Part shown: one piece after another, positions 21,163 to 34,039 of the stretch | How the letters are laid out: each line of letters opens with the position of its first letter | Position numbering within the stretch: position 1 is the first letter of the stretch | From: Poa pratensis | Taxonomy: Eukaryota > Streptophyta > Magnoliopsida > Poales > Poaceae | DNA: 64,000 bases | Assembly (NCBI GenBank): GCA_947311845.1 | Contig: CAMZMU010000071.1 | Location: 23,411,236 to 23,475,235, forward strand | Reading direction: 5' to 3' | Made by a program: the position numbers and the translations under genes | Notes under the pieces: generated by a model | What the model saw: the letters and a program-made list of their open reading frames with translations, nothing else | What the model was told of the DNA's origin: nothing | The model's database searches: none

Positions 21163-23275
21163 TCGCGAAATCCTAACCCTATCCCAGAATCCCCCCGCCC
21201 ACCTCGCATCCCGCCTCAGCCGCCCACCTCGCCTCATGCCGCCGCCGCCGCCGACGAATTTGTTCCTGAGGCCGCCGGATCCGTGCCTCCGGCCGCCTGC
21301 TTCCTTGCGCCACCCACCGCGCTTGCTCCCTCGCCGTCAACCACGGGAAAGGTCGAGCTCGTCTGGCCGAGCGACGCTCCTGCCTCCCGTGGTGGAAGTC
21401 AAGCTCGCCTCCGGCCAATCGGCGCATCTCCAGCGCATCCACGCCGCCCATCCTTCCGGCCCCTCGGCCGGTGAAGGCTGCTGAAGCTCGCCTCAGATCA
21501 GGGCCCGATTTGGGCCGAAGGGAGGCGCCGCTCTCCGAGATCCACTATCGTAGGTGGTCAACGAGGCGTCCGCGCGCTGCACCTGATGGAGGTCGAGCTC
21601 CTGACCGTGTGCGGCCGCGCTCACAGGCGTGTGGCCGCAGTGAAGGCAGGAGCCGCAGATCTGCGCGAAGTTCGGCTAGACTCCACCGCTGCCCTTCCTC
21701 TTTGGCCTCCGCCTCCAGGTATCTTGCAGACCCGTACCGACCGGAGCAAGGTGGCCCAGCTACAGCGCCGCCTTCCTTCAAAGCAGGGCGGTCATGCGGG
21801 ACGTGGGCAGGGAGGCAACGAATCTGGGGTCCAAAGCTGTCTGGAGGCCACTGGATCTCAGCCGGTCCTGCCTCTCGTTCCACTCAGCAGCTCCTGCTTG
21901 TTTTTTTTCTTGCACTTCTAGAAAGAATCGATAGAGTCATGGAGTGCCCTGATCCGTTTCCCTTTCTTTGTTCTTCTCTTTTCTCTTTACCTTTCGTTTT
22001 AATTTTGTGTTTTTCCTCCAGTTCAACTGGGCATCTCGATTGGATCTGGATCACATAGATACCTCTCCTCTCGTGTTTATCTTTTTCAGTCCATTTTTGT
22101 TGATTTTTCTGTGATTATTAGGATATAATGTAGTTACGAAGCAGAGCATTCTTTCGGCTTTTAACCATGATTCAAATTTATTAGTCATTTTCGTGTATGA
22201 ACCTATGAAATAGAGATTTTTCGTGATATTTTTTCTGGCTTTAAATCTTGATTTGGTCTTGCCAGGAGCATTGAAATGTTCATCCACTGCCGTATCTTGG
22301 CAGGGATGGACTGGATCTACGTAGGATGGCATCGATCTGAGGTTGCTGCCCTTTATTTTTGTTAGTTCTTTTGATAAACTAAATGGTTCTTTCAAGTCTC
22401 CTAAAAATTTCTCTCCAATTTTTTGGACGATCTTCTTTTCGAATTTTGCATAGGGGAACTGATCTAAAAATGTCATGAATATGTACGAAAATTTTATAGA
22501 TCTGTGTTGATCTCTTGGGGTCTTCAAAATCTTGGTAGATTTTTTTGGTTTGGAACTTAGGATCTTCGTCGTTTTTTTTGTTTTGATTTAGTCAACAAAA
22601 ATTATGCGAATATTCTGTGGTGAATCTTCTGTGAATTGTCTGTGAATGTCGTGTGGAAATAATATGGATCTGTAAACTCTGTGAATATTCGGTGGTGAAT
22701 CTTCTGTGAATTTACTGTGAATGTCGTGTGGAAATAATATGGATCTGTTAATATTGTATGAAAATGCGATCTTGGCTTCAGCTTCGAAAATGCTAGTGCT
22801 GATGATCGGTTTAATTCTTAGCCTCTGAATTTTCTATGAAACTTAAATGGGCAGTGTATGGAACTTCAATTTATATGTGTTGATTTGTGAATCAGTTGTA
22901 AATGGGCAGTGTATTGAAAATTTGCAGAGAATATCTATATGAAATATTGAGAATTCTGTGAACATGGGCTTCTCTGTACATGGGCTTAATGGAGTCCATT
23001 GGTTGCTACCTTGTAGCTGTTTTGTTTTGCAAGTTCACTAGCTATTGAAAAAGACACGAAAGGGATGAAAGGCTATATGTAATTAGGAAACAACTAGTCC
23101 TAGTTCATTACTTGGAGCATATCGGGAGTCATATGCATGTGTTTGCTTCTAGTATCTTGTTCTTTTGTGTTCCTCTAGGTCTGATGCTAAACAGTCATGT
23201 GAGGTTTTGAACAGGAAAGCTGCTACTGCTAGTAACCTGTGGGTAACTTGCTTTACACTTGAGTGAACTGCAAAT

Positions 23276-24760
23276 TTATTTCTTTGTATGACACTAGTTG
23301 AGAACAGATTCTTTGGGTGGTTAATAGAAAAAGAAAATAAAGTGGCAAGTACCTGGAAATGCTTATCATTTTGACCCTCTGTTACTTTTAGCCTTCCAAG
23401 ACTGTTTCATTAATAATTTGTAACGGACAGCCATAATGCTTGTGTGTTGTTTGTGCACAGGAGCTATGCCAATTTTGCTTCTATGCTTTTGAAGTGATGA
23501 TGTTAATTCAGTGTGACACCCGGCGAGGACGGGGTCGGCCCCAGCGTCACGACGGTGTGGACGGAGCCCCTCGTCATGACAGTGTTTCTTAATTTGGATC
23601 ATTCAGAAATGTTCTGCCTATATGAATTTTGATATGGTTATGCATGGGATGTGGGCTGCGTGGTTCTTTCAAGCTCCATAATTTTTTAATGTCAATCTTC
23701 TAATATGTTAATCAAAACTATGATATTCATTTGCTGTTCTTTATATTTTTTTCACTCAGTCTTCTCATTTGTTTAACCAAGCTAACATCTTCCCTGTATC
23801 TATTTTCCCCTTTTGAGTTTCTGTTTCCAAGCTTTTGTTCAAGTTCTTGTATGGAACTTCTCTGATACAAGTGTGAATGATTTATATTAACAGTTTGCCG
23901 GCCATGTATTTATCCTGAATGAGATGGTAGCAAACTTTTTGTGCCATTATTCTTAAGTTTTTTTGTTGTTAAATATGAGATCCTAGCAAAGCTGCAGTGC
24001 AACGAATAAAAAAGTTCATTGCTATTCACTACAGATTCATAAATAGTTCACTACAGTTTTTTTATTTATTTCCTATGTAGTTTACAACATTTCTTTTGAT
24101 GGAAATTTCCTATATAGTTTATTTCTTTGTATGACACTAGCTGAGAACACATTCTTTGGGCGGTTAATAGAAAAAGAAAATAAAGTGTAGCTAGTAATAA
24201 TTGGTAATGGAAAAGGGGTTGTTTATGGGCAGGAGCGATGCCAATTTTGCTTCAATGCTTTTGAAGTGATAATGTTATTGAGTGTGACACCCGGTAAGGA
24301 CGGGGGCAGGGCCTGACGTCTCTCCGGTGTGGACGGATCCCCTCGTCATGAATGTGTTTCTTTATGTGGATTGTTAAAAATGTTCGGCCTATATGAATTT
24401 CGATATGGTTCTTACTTGGTTTTCGTTATATTTTTCGCTCAATCTTCTAATATGTTTAACCAAGCTCGCATCTTCCCTGTTTCTATTTTTCCCTCGTTTC
24501 TATTTCCAATCTTTTGATGAAGTTCTTGTATGAATCTTGTGTGCTACAAGTATGAATGCTTTTTACTGCTTGCTAGCAATGTAATTATCTTTTATGAGAT
24601 GCTAGCAAAAAAATTCTGCCATTATTCATGAGTTTTTTTGTTTCATATGAGATGCTAGCAAAGTTAGAGCGCAACGAATCAAAAAAATTCAGTGCAGTTC
24701 AATACAGTTTCATATATAGTTCACTACAGTTTCTTTTGAATTATTGTTTTCTATTTTTCC
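23276..24760. repeat. Imperfect direct duplication, about 0.65-0.8 kb units
   Basis: 23276-24100 and 24119-24760 share long segments in the same order. These are TTTCTTTGTATGACACTAG, GCCAATTTTGCTTC, the GC-rich block GTGTGACACCCGG, CTATATGAATTTYGATATGG, TTTAACCAAGCT and GATGCTAGCAAA. The copies differ by many substitutions and indels, so the duplication is old. A third partial copy of the GATGCTAGCAAA part lies at 28040-28330. Confidence 0.75.
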
Positions 24761-24894
24761 ATCGAGTCTGTCTTTCTTATTTAGTTCTATTTCAACCATG
24801 GTGCTGATAGTACTCTTGTCTGATGTGAAGGGATGTGGCTGGAATTCAAGAATTGGAAAGGAATTTGTGAAACTGTTTTGTATCTGGTTACAAT

Positions 24895-26280
24895 GGTGCA
24901 TTTGTCAGTGTACACAACACCACACAACACCATAGTGGAGTAGGATATATAACTTGTATTCAGATCTGGCATGTCATGTCACTTCTCACACTATGGGTAA
25001 CACCACATTTGCAGTTTTGTGCCCACATGTTTGAGCTCATTTCTCTGCATATCTTACTGAGCATTGTTTTGATGATGTTTTTTTGCTAATTCTAAGCAAG
25101 GAATTTGAAATTTGACCCTGGTAAATTTTCCATATCATTAAAAAAACTTTGCCCTTTTATGCTATTTTAAGTGGTAACTTTGACCTGGAATTTTAAGAAC
25201 TGGAATTAGCTGAACTTACTGGTTCTTTGTCTACTTTGTCTGCATGACACTTCCAAATTTCCAATTAAAAACACCAGTTTGGTGGGAGATTTATTTCTCC
25301 CATTTTCTATTGTATATGCTTCATGAAGGTAAGGAGTCACGTGATATGCTTCATGAAAGTTTGTCTAGCATGAGATTTTATATGATCGGAGGCCCAAACA
25401 CCATTACACTTTCTTGTTCTTGTTACTGAAATTTCATTTCTTGATCCAGCATCTGTTCCTATCAAGAATCATGATATTAGTACAGTGGACTCGAGGTGGA
25501 TGAAGCCAGCCGATGCATCAACTGACATATCTTAAGCGTTTTTCGTTTAGTTTTTGGTTCGATCATATATGAAATCAGTGATGTGGTATATCTTGTAAGA
25601 ATTTATGCTCTGTTGTGTTTGATCTTGTATGAGTATTGTTCTGTTAGATATAAAACACGTACGAATCTTGCTAGAATCTGTTTTTGGTGTTCATAATTTG
25701 CCCTACGTTTTTTAAATCTTCTTCACAGATTGAAAACATGTATAGAACCATGTATGGAACTGCATTGGATCTTGTATAAACTGAGATTTTTTTAGGTACT
25801 GATGCCTTGTTAATAGTTGTAAAAAGTGTGCAAATTTCCAAAAAAAAATACTGCACTTATTGATCAAACCCCAGAAAAGTTTTTTCTTGCGGGAAAACCC
25901 CAGAAAGTATTAGAAAGTGTTTAATCGGTTAATGGAACTCTTCATAAAGCCACTAGTTATTTTTGTGCATTTTTCAGTGTACACAAGATCACATTACAGT
26001 GGAGTAGGATATATAACTTGCATTTAGATCTGGAGTAGACTTACTTCTCTCAATTACTATTGTGTATGCTTCATGAACTTATGCCGAAGCAGTCACGGTA
26101 TTAAGGAAAGGTGGTCTAGTGTTTCTTGGTCGGAGGCCGCGCTAGACTTTCTTGGTTTTGTGACTGAAATATCATTTCATGATCCAGCATTTGTGCCTAT
26201 CAATAATCATGAGATTACAGAGGACTGCCGACATATTTTAAGTTTTTTCCATTTAGTTTTTGGTTCCTCTAGTGTTTCGC
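24895..26280. repeat. Second imperfect direct duplication (24895-25500 and 25970-26280)
   Basis: GTGGAGTAGGATATATAACTT, TATGCTTCATGAA and TTTCATGATCCAGCAT-type segments occur in the same order about 0.7-1.1 kb apart. Together with 23276-24760 this shows repeated expansion of the region. Confidence 0.65.
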
Positions 26281-28349
26281 ATATGAGCCACATCATTTTT
26301 TATGGGAAATCGATAAAACAAGGAGACGCTTCTCCACTAGTTTCTGGCTCGCTATATCATATTTATGTCCTTGCTTGGTAGATCCAGAGCAATTAATTTC
26401 GAAATTTATGAATTATTAAAAAATGAAATGTAAGATGACGATAAAACTTTAGATGCAAAGTATGTGTTATTTTTCTGTTTATGTTTGATTAAAAAAGTAT
26501 ATGGGCTTCACTGATGTTTCAAATAGGAGTTGAAAGTTTCATAGGATTTCATGTTTCCTCGGGGTTTCATTGAGGTCTCAAATCAGTAATCATATTTTAA
26601 TCGATGTTTCACTCAATGTTAATTCAGTTCTCTAGTATTTATAAAAGAGGCGCATTTGAGACAATACAGGAAAATAAGAACCACATCTCGTCTTACACTC
26701 GATTCTAGGTCAGGAACCACATCATACTTGAAAAAAGAAAGTGCGTTTACTTGGGATGCAAGCAGACCATACCGGATTTTACCATAACCATATACTCTTG
26801 AACTTGTAGTTTTGTTCTGCTGAAAAACTTGCGGTGGGTGCTAGACCTTATGGAAAATTGAGTGAATCATCACCAGTGGCCATACTAAAGTATGTGTGAT
26901 CGTCATTTACATTTTTGGATTGAGTTGGTATGGAATTATGAAGGTACGACTTAGTCACCTATCCTCGTGCTTTTCTTGGTTTGGTTGCTCGTACCGAACG
27001 GTCCTTAATTTTGGAAAACAAGTGAGACAAATAAGATACTTGAGTGAAACCACCGTGAAATTAATATAACTTCGGTGAACCCGTAGTTAAACTCTAGGAA
27101 AACATGAAATACTTGTGAAACCTTAACGGAACATGCTTCCAAGTTGAGTGAAACATATCTTGAACCGATTTTGATCGAATAGTAAGCATGTTTTGCCACC
27201 AGATTTCCACCATTAAATCTAGCTTGATCAACTCAATTAAATCATAATTCCATGAAAAATCCTCACGAATTAAAAAAAACATCTAATTTGAGGTATTAGA
27301 CTCATCGACTAAGTGTAAGTGATAGAATGTTTTCAAAAGTGGTTATTGCGCACTACAAAGTGAAATAGCACATAAACACTAGGATGCACAACCAATGGTT
27401 GTCCGGGGTATGTCTTTGAGCTGCGAAAGTCCCAAGGGGTTTTATATGTTCACAACGGAGTTCTTCAAAATGTGGTCAGAGTTTTGTCGTCATCCTACAT
27501 TCTCGAAATATTGGTATGGAACTATTGAGCTATGTCTACACCTTTGTTTTTCCAATTATTTGGAATGACATCATGGTGTAAGTGAACTCATTTGTTTTCC
27601 AATTTGCTCTATAATTCTTGACTCGGGTTCTAGTACCAGATGAGACATGGTTCTTCAAACTTTTTTTATGGTCTCAAATGTGTCTCTTATATGAATCTCG
27701 AGCGAAAAGAATTAGATGGTGTAAGTGAACCATGAAAACCATGTGCAACCTGTCGACGACACCCAACACGAACATTTGGGATTGTAACATGAATAATTAG
27801 AAAATCAATGACACAATTATTACTTCCTTCAAACCTTACTAGAACTCTAGGGAAAATGAAACCGACGTGAAACCTTGATTAAACATATTGGTAACTTGAG
27901 TGAAACCATACAAAACATTTAAATAATTGGTCAAACAAAAACGATCTGACTTTTCAAAAAATTAATAACACATATTGGGATTCTAGATGGTTTTCGCCAT
28001 GTTACATTATCAAGTTTAGATGACATTCTAGTACTTAGCAACGACTTGTATAAGATGCTAGCAAACTTTTTCTGCCATTATTTATGAGTTTTTTTTGTAT
28101 CATATGAGATGCTAGCAAAGTTCTAGTGCAACAAATCAAAAATATTTAATGCAATTCACTACAGTTTCATATATTTTGTATGAGATGCTAGCAAACTTCT
28201 TGTGGAATGAATTAAAATTATTCAGTGAAATTCACTACAGTTTCATTTTTTGTTTCCTATATAGTTCGCTACAGCTTCTTTTGATGGAAATTTCATTACA
28301 TATAGTTCACTACAGCTCCTTTTTCTTAGCTTTTTCTATAATTCTGCAG

Positions 28350-28801
28350 CCTACCTCTCTAATTTCTAGAGACAGTGGTGATGTTGAGTCAGTGGGTGAA
28401 GATTCAACATCTTGTGATGAAGCCCTATCAAATGATTATGTCAACTGCACCACCACTAACATCTTATCCACAACCTCCCAAGGCCAAAACATATGTGTTC
28501 CAAACATGCCTTCCATGTTCGTTTCTCTGCTCATGTTCTTAATCATATGATTATTGATGATCAACATTTTTGTTCTGCAGGATCCACTACCAGCTGCAGA
28601 TTTCAAGATATGCAGGAAATAAATTCAGAAGTGGACGTTCCACCACTACAACAACAGAGAAACATCAATGAATCAACTGAAGATCTTCATGTTACCCCAA
28701 ATCCCTTTGCTGCTCCAGAGAAGGCAACCGAGCCAGTCGCAAACCTGACGACAAAGAGGACAGAACCTAATTCGTATGAAGGGGAAAAAAGTAGGATGTA
28801 G
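28350..28801 (+). pseudogene. Possible terminal exons of an unrecognised gene
   Basis: An acceptor TTCTGCAG ends at 28349. Codons 28350-28520 (57) are open and hydrophilic (DSGDVESVGEDSTSCDEALS). A second acceptor TTCTGCAG ends at 28580, and the following open frame (MQEINSEVDVPPLQQQRN, then KRTEPNSYEGEKSRM) stops at 28801. Joining at the obvious donor at 28521 puts the second exon out of frame. An earlier donor GTGAAG near 28402 would restore phase. Composition looks protein-coding, but I recognise no family. Confidence 0.35.
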
Positions 28802-29887
28802 TTGCACGATTTACCTATGTACCAACACAATGCAAGCCTTTCTATCTATTTGTACGCTATAGAAGCACCTTTTGTACTTCTATGTATGGAGAAGCTTATC
28901 TCTTCTCAATGTCAATGATTATATATCTTTTCATTTCGATTTCCTTATCTGCCCATTGAACTGTACGTATGTGAAATTTTCTGTTTGTTATCGTCAATCC
29001 CAATTTATCAAAAGTTATATGTACCACATGTAAATCACTTTACTGTGACCAATTCAATTTTACGATAGCTAGACCAGTAACCTTTTTATGAATGAACATG
29101 CACATTAACAATTTTCTAGAACCTCCATCCATAACATACCTTATAGTACGTAAACGAACCCGTATACGTTTTTCATAGTACAAAAGTCTTCACATGTTTA
29201 GCACGATTCTGAATACTGGATATACGGGTTACAATGAATAATCATCATAAATTTACACAGGATTTTCTGATACATAGTCTCATCACTGATCCACAATTGA
29301 TTCACACCGGAAAAAACTCAAATTCATCAGCAATATTCGACAAACATTATATTTTTTAATTCATCAACAATATCCGAGAAAATACTCAGATTTATCAACC
29401 ATATTCAAAAAAAATCTACTAATTAGCAAACGACCACCAAACTTGACCAAAAATTTCAACAATAACAGAAATATGCGAGAAAAATAAACAAAATTCATGA
29501 CTAGCTTCATCGCTAATCCAGCCACCAAAAAGGACCAAAGTAATTCTTCAAGGAGGCCAAGCCGTGAACCTGATCTGCAGAATGAAAGTTCACAACTTGA
29601 AGCCTCCAGAAATATTCAGAAAAGCATCACAGTACCAGCTTTCTTACGGTTTGAAATAACACAGCACTATGCAAGCACATTATAACAATATGCAACCGCT
29701 ATCAGGACCAGCTTTCTTATGATTTGCATATAGTACCAGCTTTTAGAAAGGCTGAATCTATAAGCATTACAAAATATGACAATATTTTCCACATAAGAAA
29801 TCTGAAAATGATGGAAGCAGCAAGTTATTTTGTCCAAAAGCATTAAACGATGTACTAATTTTGTACCCTGGCACAGTTAACAAGCTA

Positions 29888-30015
29888 GCCTAGCTCCGGT
29901 GCGGTTCTTAACCCGTCCCTGTCGACGAGCCAGCCTAGCTCCGGTGAGGTTCTTAACCCGACCTCCTCGAGCAAGCCTAGCTCCGGCGAGGCTCTTAACC
30001 CAACCTACTCACACC
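29888..30015. repeat. Three-unit minisatellite, 43-46 bp
   Basis: AGCCTAGCTCCGGTGCGGTT followed by CTTAACCC recurs three times with changes in the second half of each unit. Confidence 0.75.
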
Positions 30016-30113
30016 AAGTCAAGCTCTAGCCCAAAAACTGAAAATCTGGCGAGCTACAACAGTAACCTACGGAGCATGAACAATTCATAAAACTGAAAAT
30101 AAGATTCAACCAA

Positions 30114-31600
30114 TCATACATTACGGGTGTATTTATGGGCATCAACAGCTGCGCAAAACGCAGCAGGCAGTGGGTAAAAACCTGGTAAATATACTATGTT
30201 TCTTCCATGCCCAACATGGCAAGAACAAAGATCAAGCGAAGGGACGATCCGGATTGGCGATATGTTCTCCCAAGCCTGCCAAATGGCCAGCTGCACAAGG
30301 AAAAGAAGAAAACACATCATAAATTTTGCTGTGTCAAATTTACCTTCTTGACTACCAAACGTCACATCTTACAATCATAGAAAAGGGTCATTATTTTATT
30401 AACAAATGATACTTTTACGTAAAAAAGCGAGACTAATTGGTACCAACCAAAGCTGGCACTGCTAGCGTAAGACTTTTAGTGGACAAGCCAAGGAACTCAG
30501 CTTGTGAGAACGTGCATATAGAGGAATAAGCTTACGGCAATAGCATATACCTCTTCGAGGGATTATATATCATAGCAGCAATAATGGAAGTCACCATGAG
30601 ATATATCCTCATTCTAAGCCAATGTGTAAACTGGATCATTGTGACCTGTTTGACACCTTGATCTATTGTGAAGCAAAGTTATGGAACTATTGACTCGATT
30701 ATAGCTACTGGCCTCCTGCCAATATGAAAAACTGGAAATGGTTAATAGCCACTGGATAAGGCAATTTGTGAAAAAGCATGGATATAATCGCGTAGATGAA
30801 TCAATATTAAACTGGCCAAATAAAAAGAATGTCTATGGCAGTGGTGAAAACCCCGAAAGCAGAAATTTATCATACTTGAACCGAAGCAAGAAAGCAAATT
30901 GGGTTGAAGAACAACAAGATCAGTGGCTTAAGAGTATACATGATTCTGAACAAAAATAAAATGTATTGAGCTTCCATATAGAATCCATGGCTACCATTTA
31001 ATTACTTCCATTTGAACAAACCCCATCAATAATCAATACTAGTCGGAGACGAGACCTATCTTTTGGAATTTAATGTTGGTATCTCCATGAGAATCAGGAG
31101 ACGGTGGAAGAATTTCCAATGAATCTAACATTTAGCCAGCACCCAAATTGCAAGCTGACGTAAAATTGCAAGGGGCTAGATGCCCAGTTCGCGGCCATAT
31201 GCTAGCGTTGTGGCAGCTGCCGCAGGATCCCGGTTCAATTTCAATCGACTTCCACCTTCGCTTCTAACCCAGGCCGCAACTAAAATAGATTAAAGATCTG
31301 ATCCAGTCTGTAGGCAAGCTGATACACATGGGAAACACAACAGATCGGACAGAAGGAGGAAGAGAGTGGAGAGGGGCTTGGGCCTCCGCAGGGTACGAAG
31401 ATACGACATCGCCAAGGAACATGACCGAAAAATCGATCATTGGGGAGGGTGGGAGACTGGGAGAGGGCTCACCGAGATAATCTTCTCTTTGCACGCATCG
31501 CCGGCGACGAGACCCATGGCCCTTGCCGCCGCCTCCAACGCCTTGATCAGCGCCGCCTCGTAGTACCTGAGGTGCGTCTGTTGATGAATCCCCGCCACCG
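30114..31600 (-). pseudogene. Possible exons of an unrecognised minus-strand gene
   Basis: On the minus strand an open segment of about 40 codons (THLRYYEAALIKALEAAAR, then GDACKEKIIS) ends at 31473 with the donor GTGAGC. Further along, an acceptor CCTTGTGCAG is followed from 30290 by 58 open codons (LAIWQAWENISPIRIVPSL to HKYTRNV) and a stop at 30114. Intervening exons could not be assigned. The presumed promoter near 31800 lies beside the insertion point of the LARD-like element. Confidence 0.35.
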
Positions 31601-31826
31601 AGGGCCCCCGCTGCTCACTGTCGCACGCCGTCGAGTCCGTCGCCGCTCTCCTCTAGCCATGGAGATCCCAAACCGCCGAAGACACCGACACAGCCGCCCA
31701 GCTCAACCCCGTCGCCTAACCACAGAGCTTGAAGGCAGAGGAGGGGGATTTGCGGTGCGAGACGCATTTGAGAAAGGGTTGAAATGTATGGACTAATCTG
31801 CAAAAAAGAGTCCAACTCTTCACCAA

Positions 31827-31831
31827 CCTGC
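31827..31831. repeat. Candidate left target-site duplication of the LARD-like element (CCTGC)
   Basis: CCTGC is followed by TG, and the same five bases occur at 57770-57774 right after the CAAACA end of the right LTR. Confidence 0.55.
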
Positions 31832-33100
31832 TGCCCTCGGATCGCAACTGATTGACGGTGAAGATAGTCCGTTGGGGCCACATTCATACGAGGTCACCAC
31901 ATCAACCGCCTGGGGATTACTGATCATGGACGAGATGGTCTGGAGCTAGCCCCGTCAAGCTCGCCACCAGGATCTCGCGACTGCACATGTACGTACAAGC
32001 CGTCCCTGGAGACTACACCGACCCCCAGCTCCTCTTCAACAAGTCAAGAGGTCACCATGCTACATCGACTCGTGGTGACCTTCTTCATCGACTTCTCCCC
32101 GGCGAGGACGCCAACTACGCCGGCACATCGCTGTTTGTCTCGAGGAGAGCATGCACGCCTTCAGCTCCACAAGATCTACATCACCAAGTTCATATACCGT
32201 CGTCGTCGAAACACACCGCGACGCAACAACATTCAGTCTTCTTCAACATCTACATCAACATTCTTCCCCGACATAGTCCTAGCACCGACGAACGAGGCCA
32301 CTCCAACGACATGTCCTCTTCCGATGAAGCAAACCATTTCTTGCCAGGTACCGACGAGGCGAAGGCAAGCCATCAAGTCCGACCGAAGAGGCGGACACCA
32401 CTAGGCCGGGCACCGACGAGGCGAAGGCCGCCTACCTGTCTGAGCTGACGAAGCCAGACATCTTCATCATCGGACATCGACAAGTTGGAGGGGTGCGACT
32501 AAGCATCGCCGGAGTGACGGACGTACCGCTCCATCTTCCACTTCGCCATCGCATCACCATCATCTACACCAAGCGTATGGAGACGACGAGGCAACTTCTT
32601 CCCTTCGCCATCAAGTCCGACCGACGAGGCGGACACCACTAGGCCGGGCACCGATGAGACGAAGGCCGTACACCTGTCTGAGCTGACGAAGCCAGACATC
32701 TTCATCATCGCACATCGAGAAGCCGGCGGATGCGCTGAGCATCGCCGGGGCGATAGACGTACTGCTCCGACTTCATGCCCAGCAGAACCTGGAGCTTTAT
32801 CGCCAGAACATGCTGAGAGCTTACAACAAGCTCGTCAAGCCGCACGTCTTTAGGAAAGGACATCATCGAGCAAGTCTATGATGGAGGCGCATACCAACTG
32901 GTTGATCCTCAAGGATACCGGCCCATGCCGCCAATCAACGAAAAGTTTCTTTAAAAATACTCTTGCTAAAACTTTGGCTTTTTTTAATGTTTTTTTAATG
33001 GGGAAAGCTTTGTGTCGGCTCGGATCCGTGCCTAACAGAAGCCGAAGATCACGTATCTGAGTTGCCGCCCGAGCATCGTTATCCTCTCACACGGGCTAGC

Positions 33101-33108
33101 TATAAAAA
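33101..33108 (+). promoter_or_regulatory. TATA box of the long LTR
   Basis: GCTAGCTATAAAAACACAC, conserved at 19339 and 54879. It implies a U3 of about 1.3 kb and an unusually long R/U5 of about 2.8 kb. Confidence 0.65.
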
Positions 33109-34039
33109 CACACACCTGGAGGAGAGGAGGGCAGATGGGGACCCTGGAGGAGACGGCAGCGAGAAGCAAACGCGCCTGCACCCCAGTCATCGGATCGCAT
33201 CGGAAGAAGGCCCGTGGACACAGGAGGACAGATCGCATCCGGCCGGAAACACGGAGAGACAGCCGGAGCCCCAACACCCATAGAAGGTAACCACCAGCGC
33301 TGAGGAGAGGAGCCAGGGAGCATGGCGGCCGCCCTCGTGCACAACCCCCATGGGCGACAATGAGACGGCGTTTGGCTGGACGGATGCGCCGGCGACGGCG
33401 ATGACGCACACTGCGCCGACGTGCAAAACCAGAGGTCCCTCTCTATGTCTTTCTTTCATGTATCAGGTGCAATGGAGAAGCAAGGAGATCGGAGCCTCGA
33501 AGAGAAGGCCCAGAACATCACACACCCCGGCGGCGGCGGAGCACACGCGCCCAGAAGATTCAAGGGAGGAGAGGTGGCCGAAGGCGATCGGATCCAGAAG
33601 CACCCACCAGGAGAGATCGCATCGGAAGAGTAAGCAACAAGACACACGCACGACGAGGACGGACCAAGCATCCAGCCGGAATCACAGCAGGGCAAGCAAT
33701 ACAAGATCAAGCCGTCCCTGTCAAGCACGTACAGGAGTAGCCAGCCGAAGCCGCCCTGAACACGGAGGCCATGGACGCAAGGAACATCTGATCCGATGGA
33801 GCTCGCTAAGACGCTGTCGCCACCGTCGGGATGTTCGTCACACTGTGACCTTGGAGATGAAGCGAACAGGCCATGGCGCCGTCCGCATCCTGCACACAGG
33901 ATGCCGGAGTAGAGGAGGATGCTACCAGCCCATGGCGCCGCAACATGCAGCCCACCGCCGGCTGAGCTCACTCTCCATTGCGCCATGCCGTTCATGGTGC
34001 TAACACACAATAGGTCGGGCTGCGCGCTCTTCATTGGTG

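Larger units (their letters stand above)
21011..31826. other. Gene-like, AT-rich unassigned region
   Basis: It begins with a promoter-like GC-rich block (21011-21950) and passes into T-rich, intron-like DNA with internal duplications. Possible plus-strand exons lie near 28350-28801 and possible minus-strand exons between 30114 and 31600. No transposase, LTR or inverted-repeat end was recognised. The LARD-like element inserted at its right edge. It may be one or two decayed genes, or captured gene DNA in an unrecognised element. 26300-28000 and 28802-29887 hold nothing I can name. Confidence 0.35.

Noticed and set aside
23511..23590. Nested hairpin (GTGAC/GTCAC and GGGG/CCCC) as a structured RNA or riboswitch
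   Set aside because: The second copy at 24279-24352 does not keep the pairing, so there is no sign of selection on structure.
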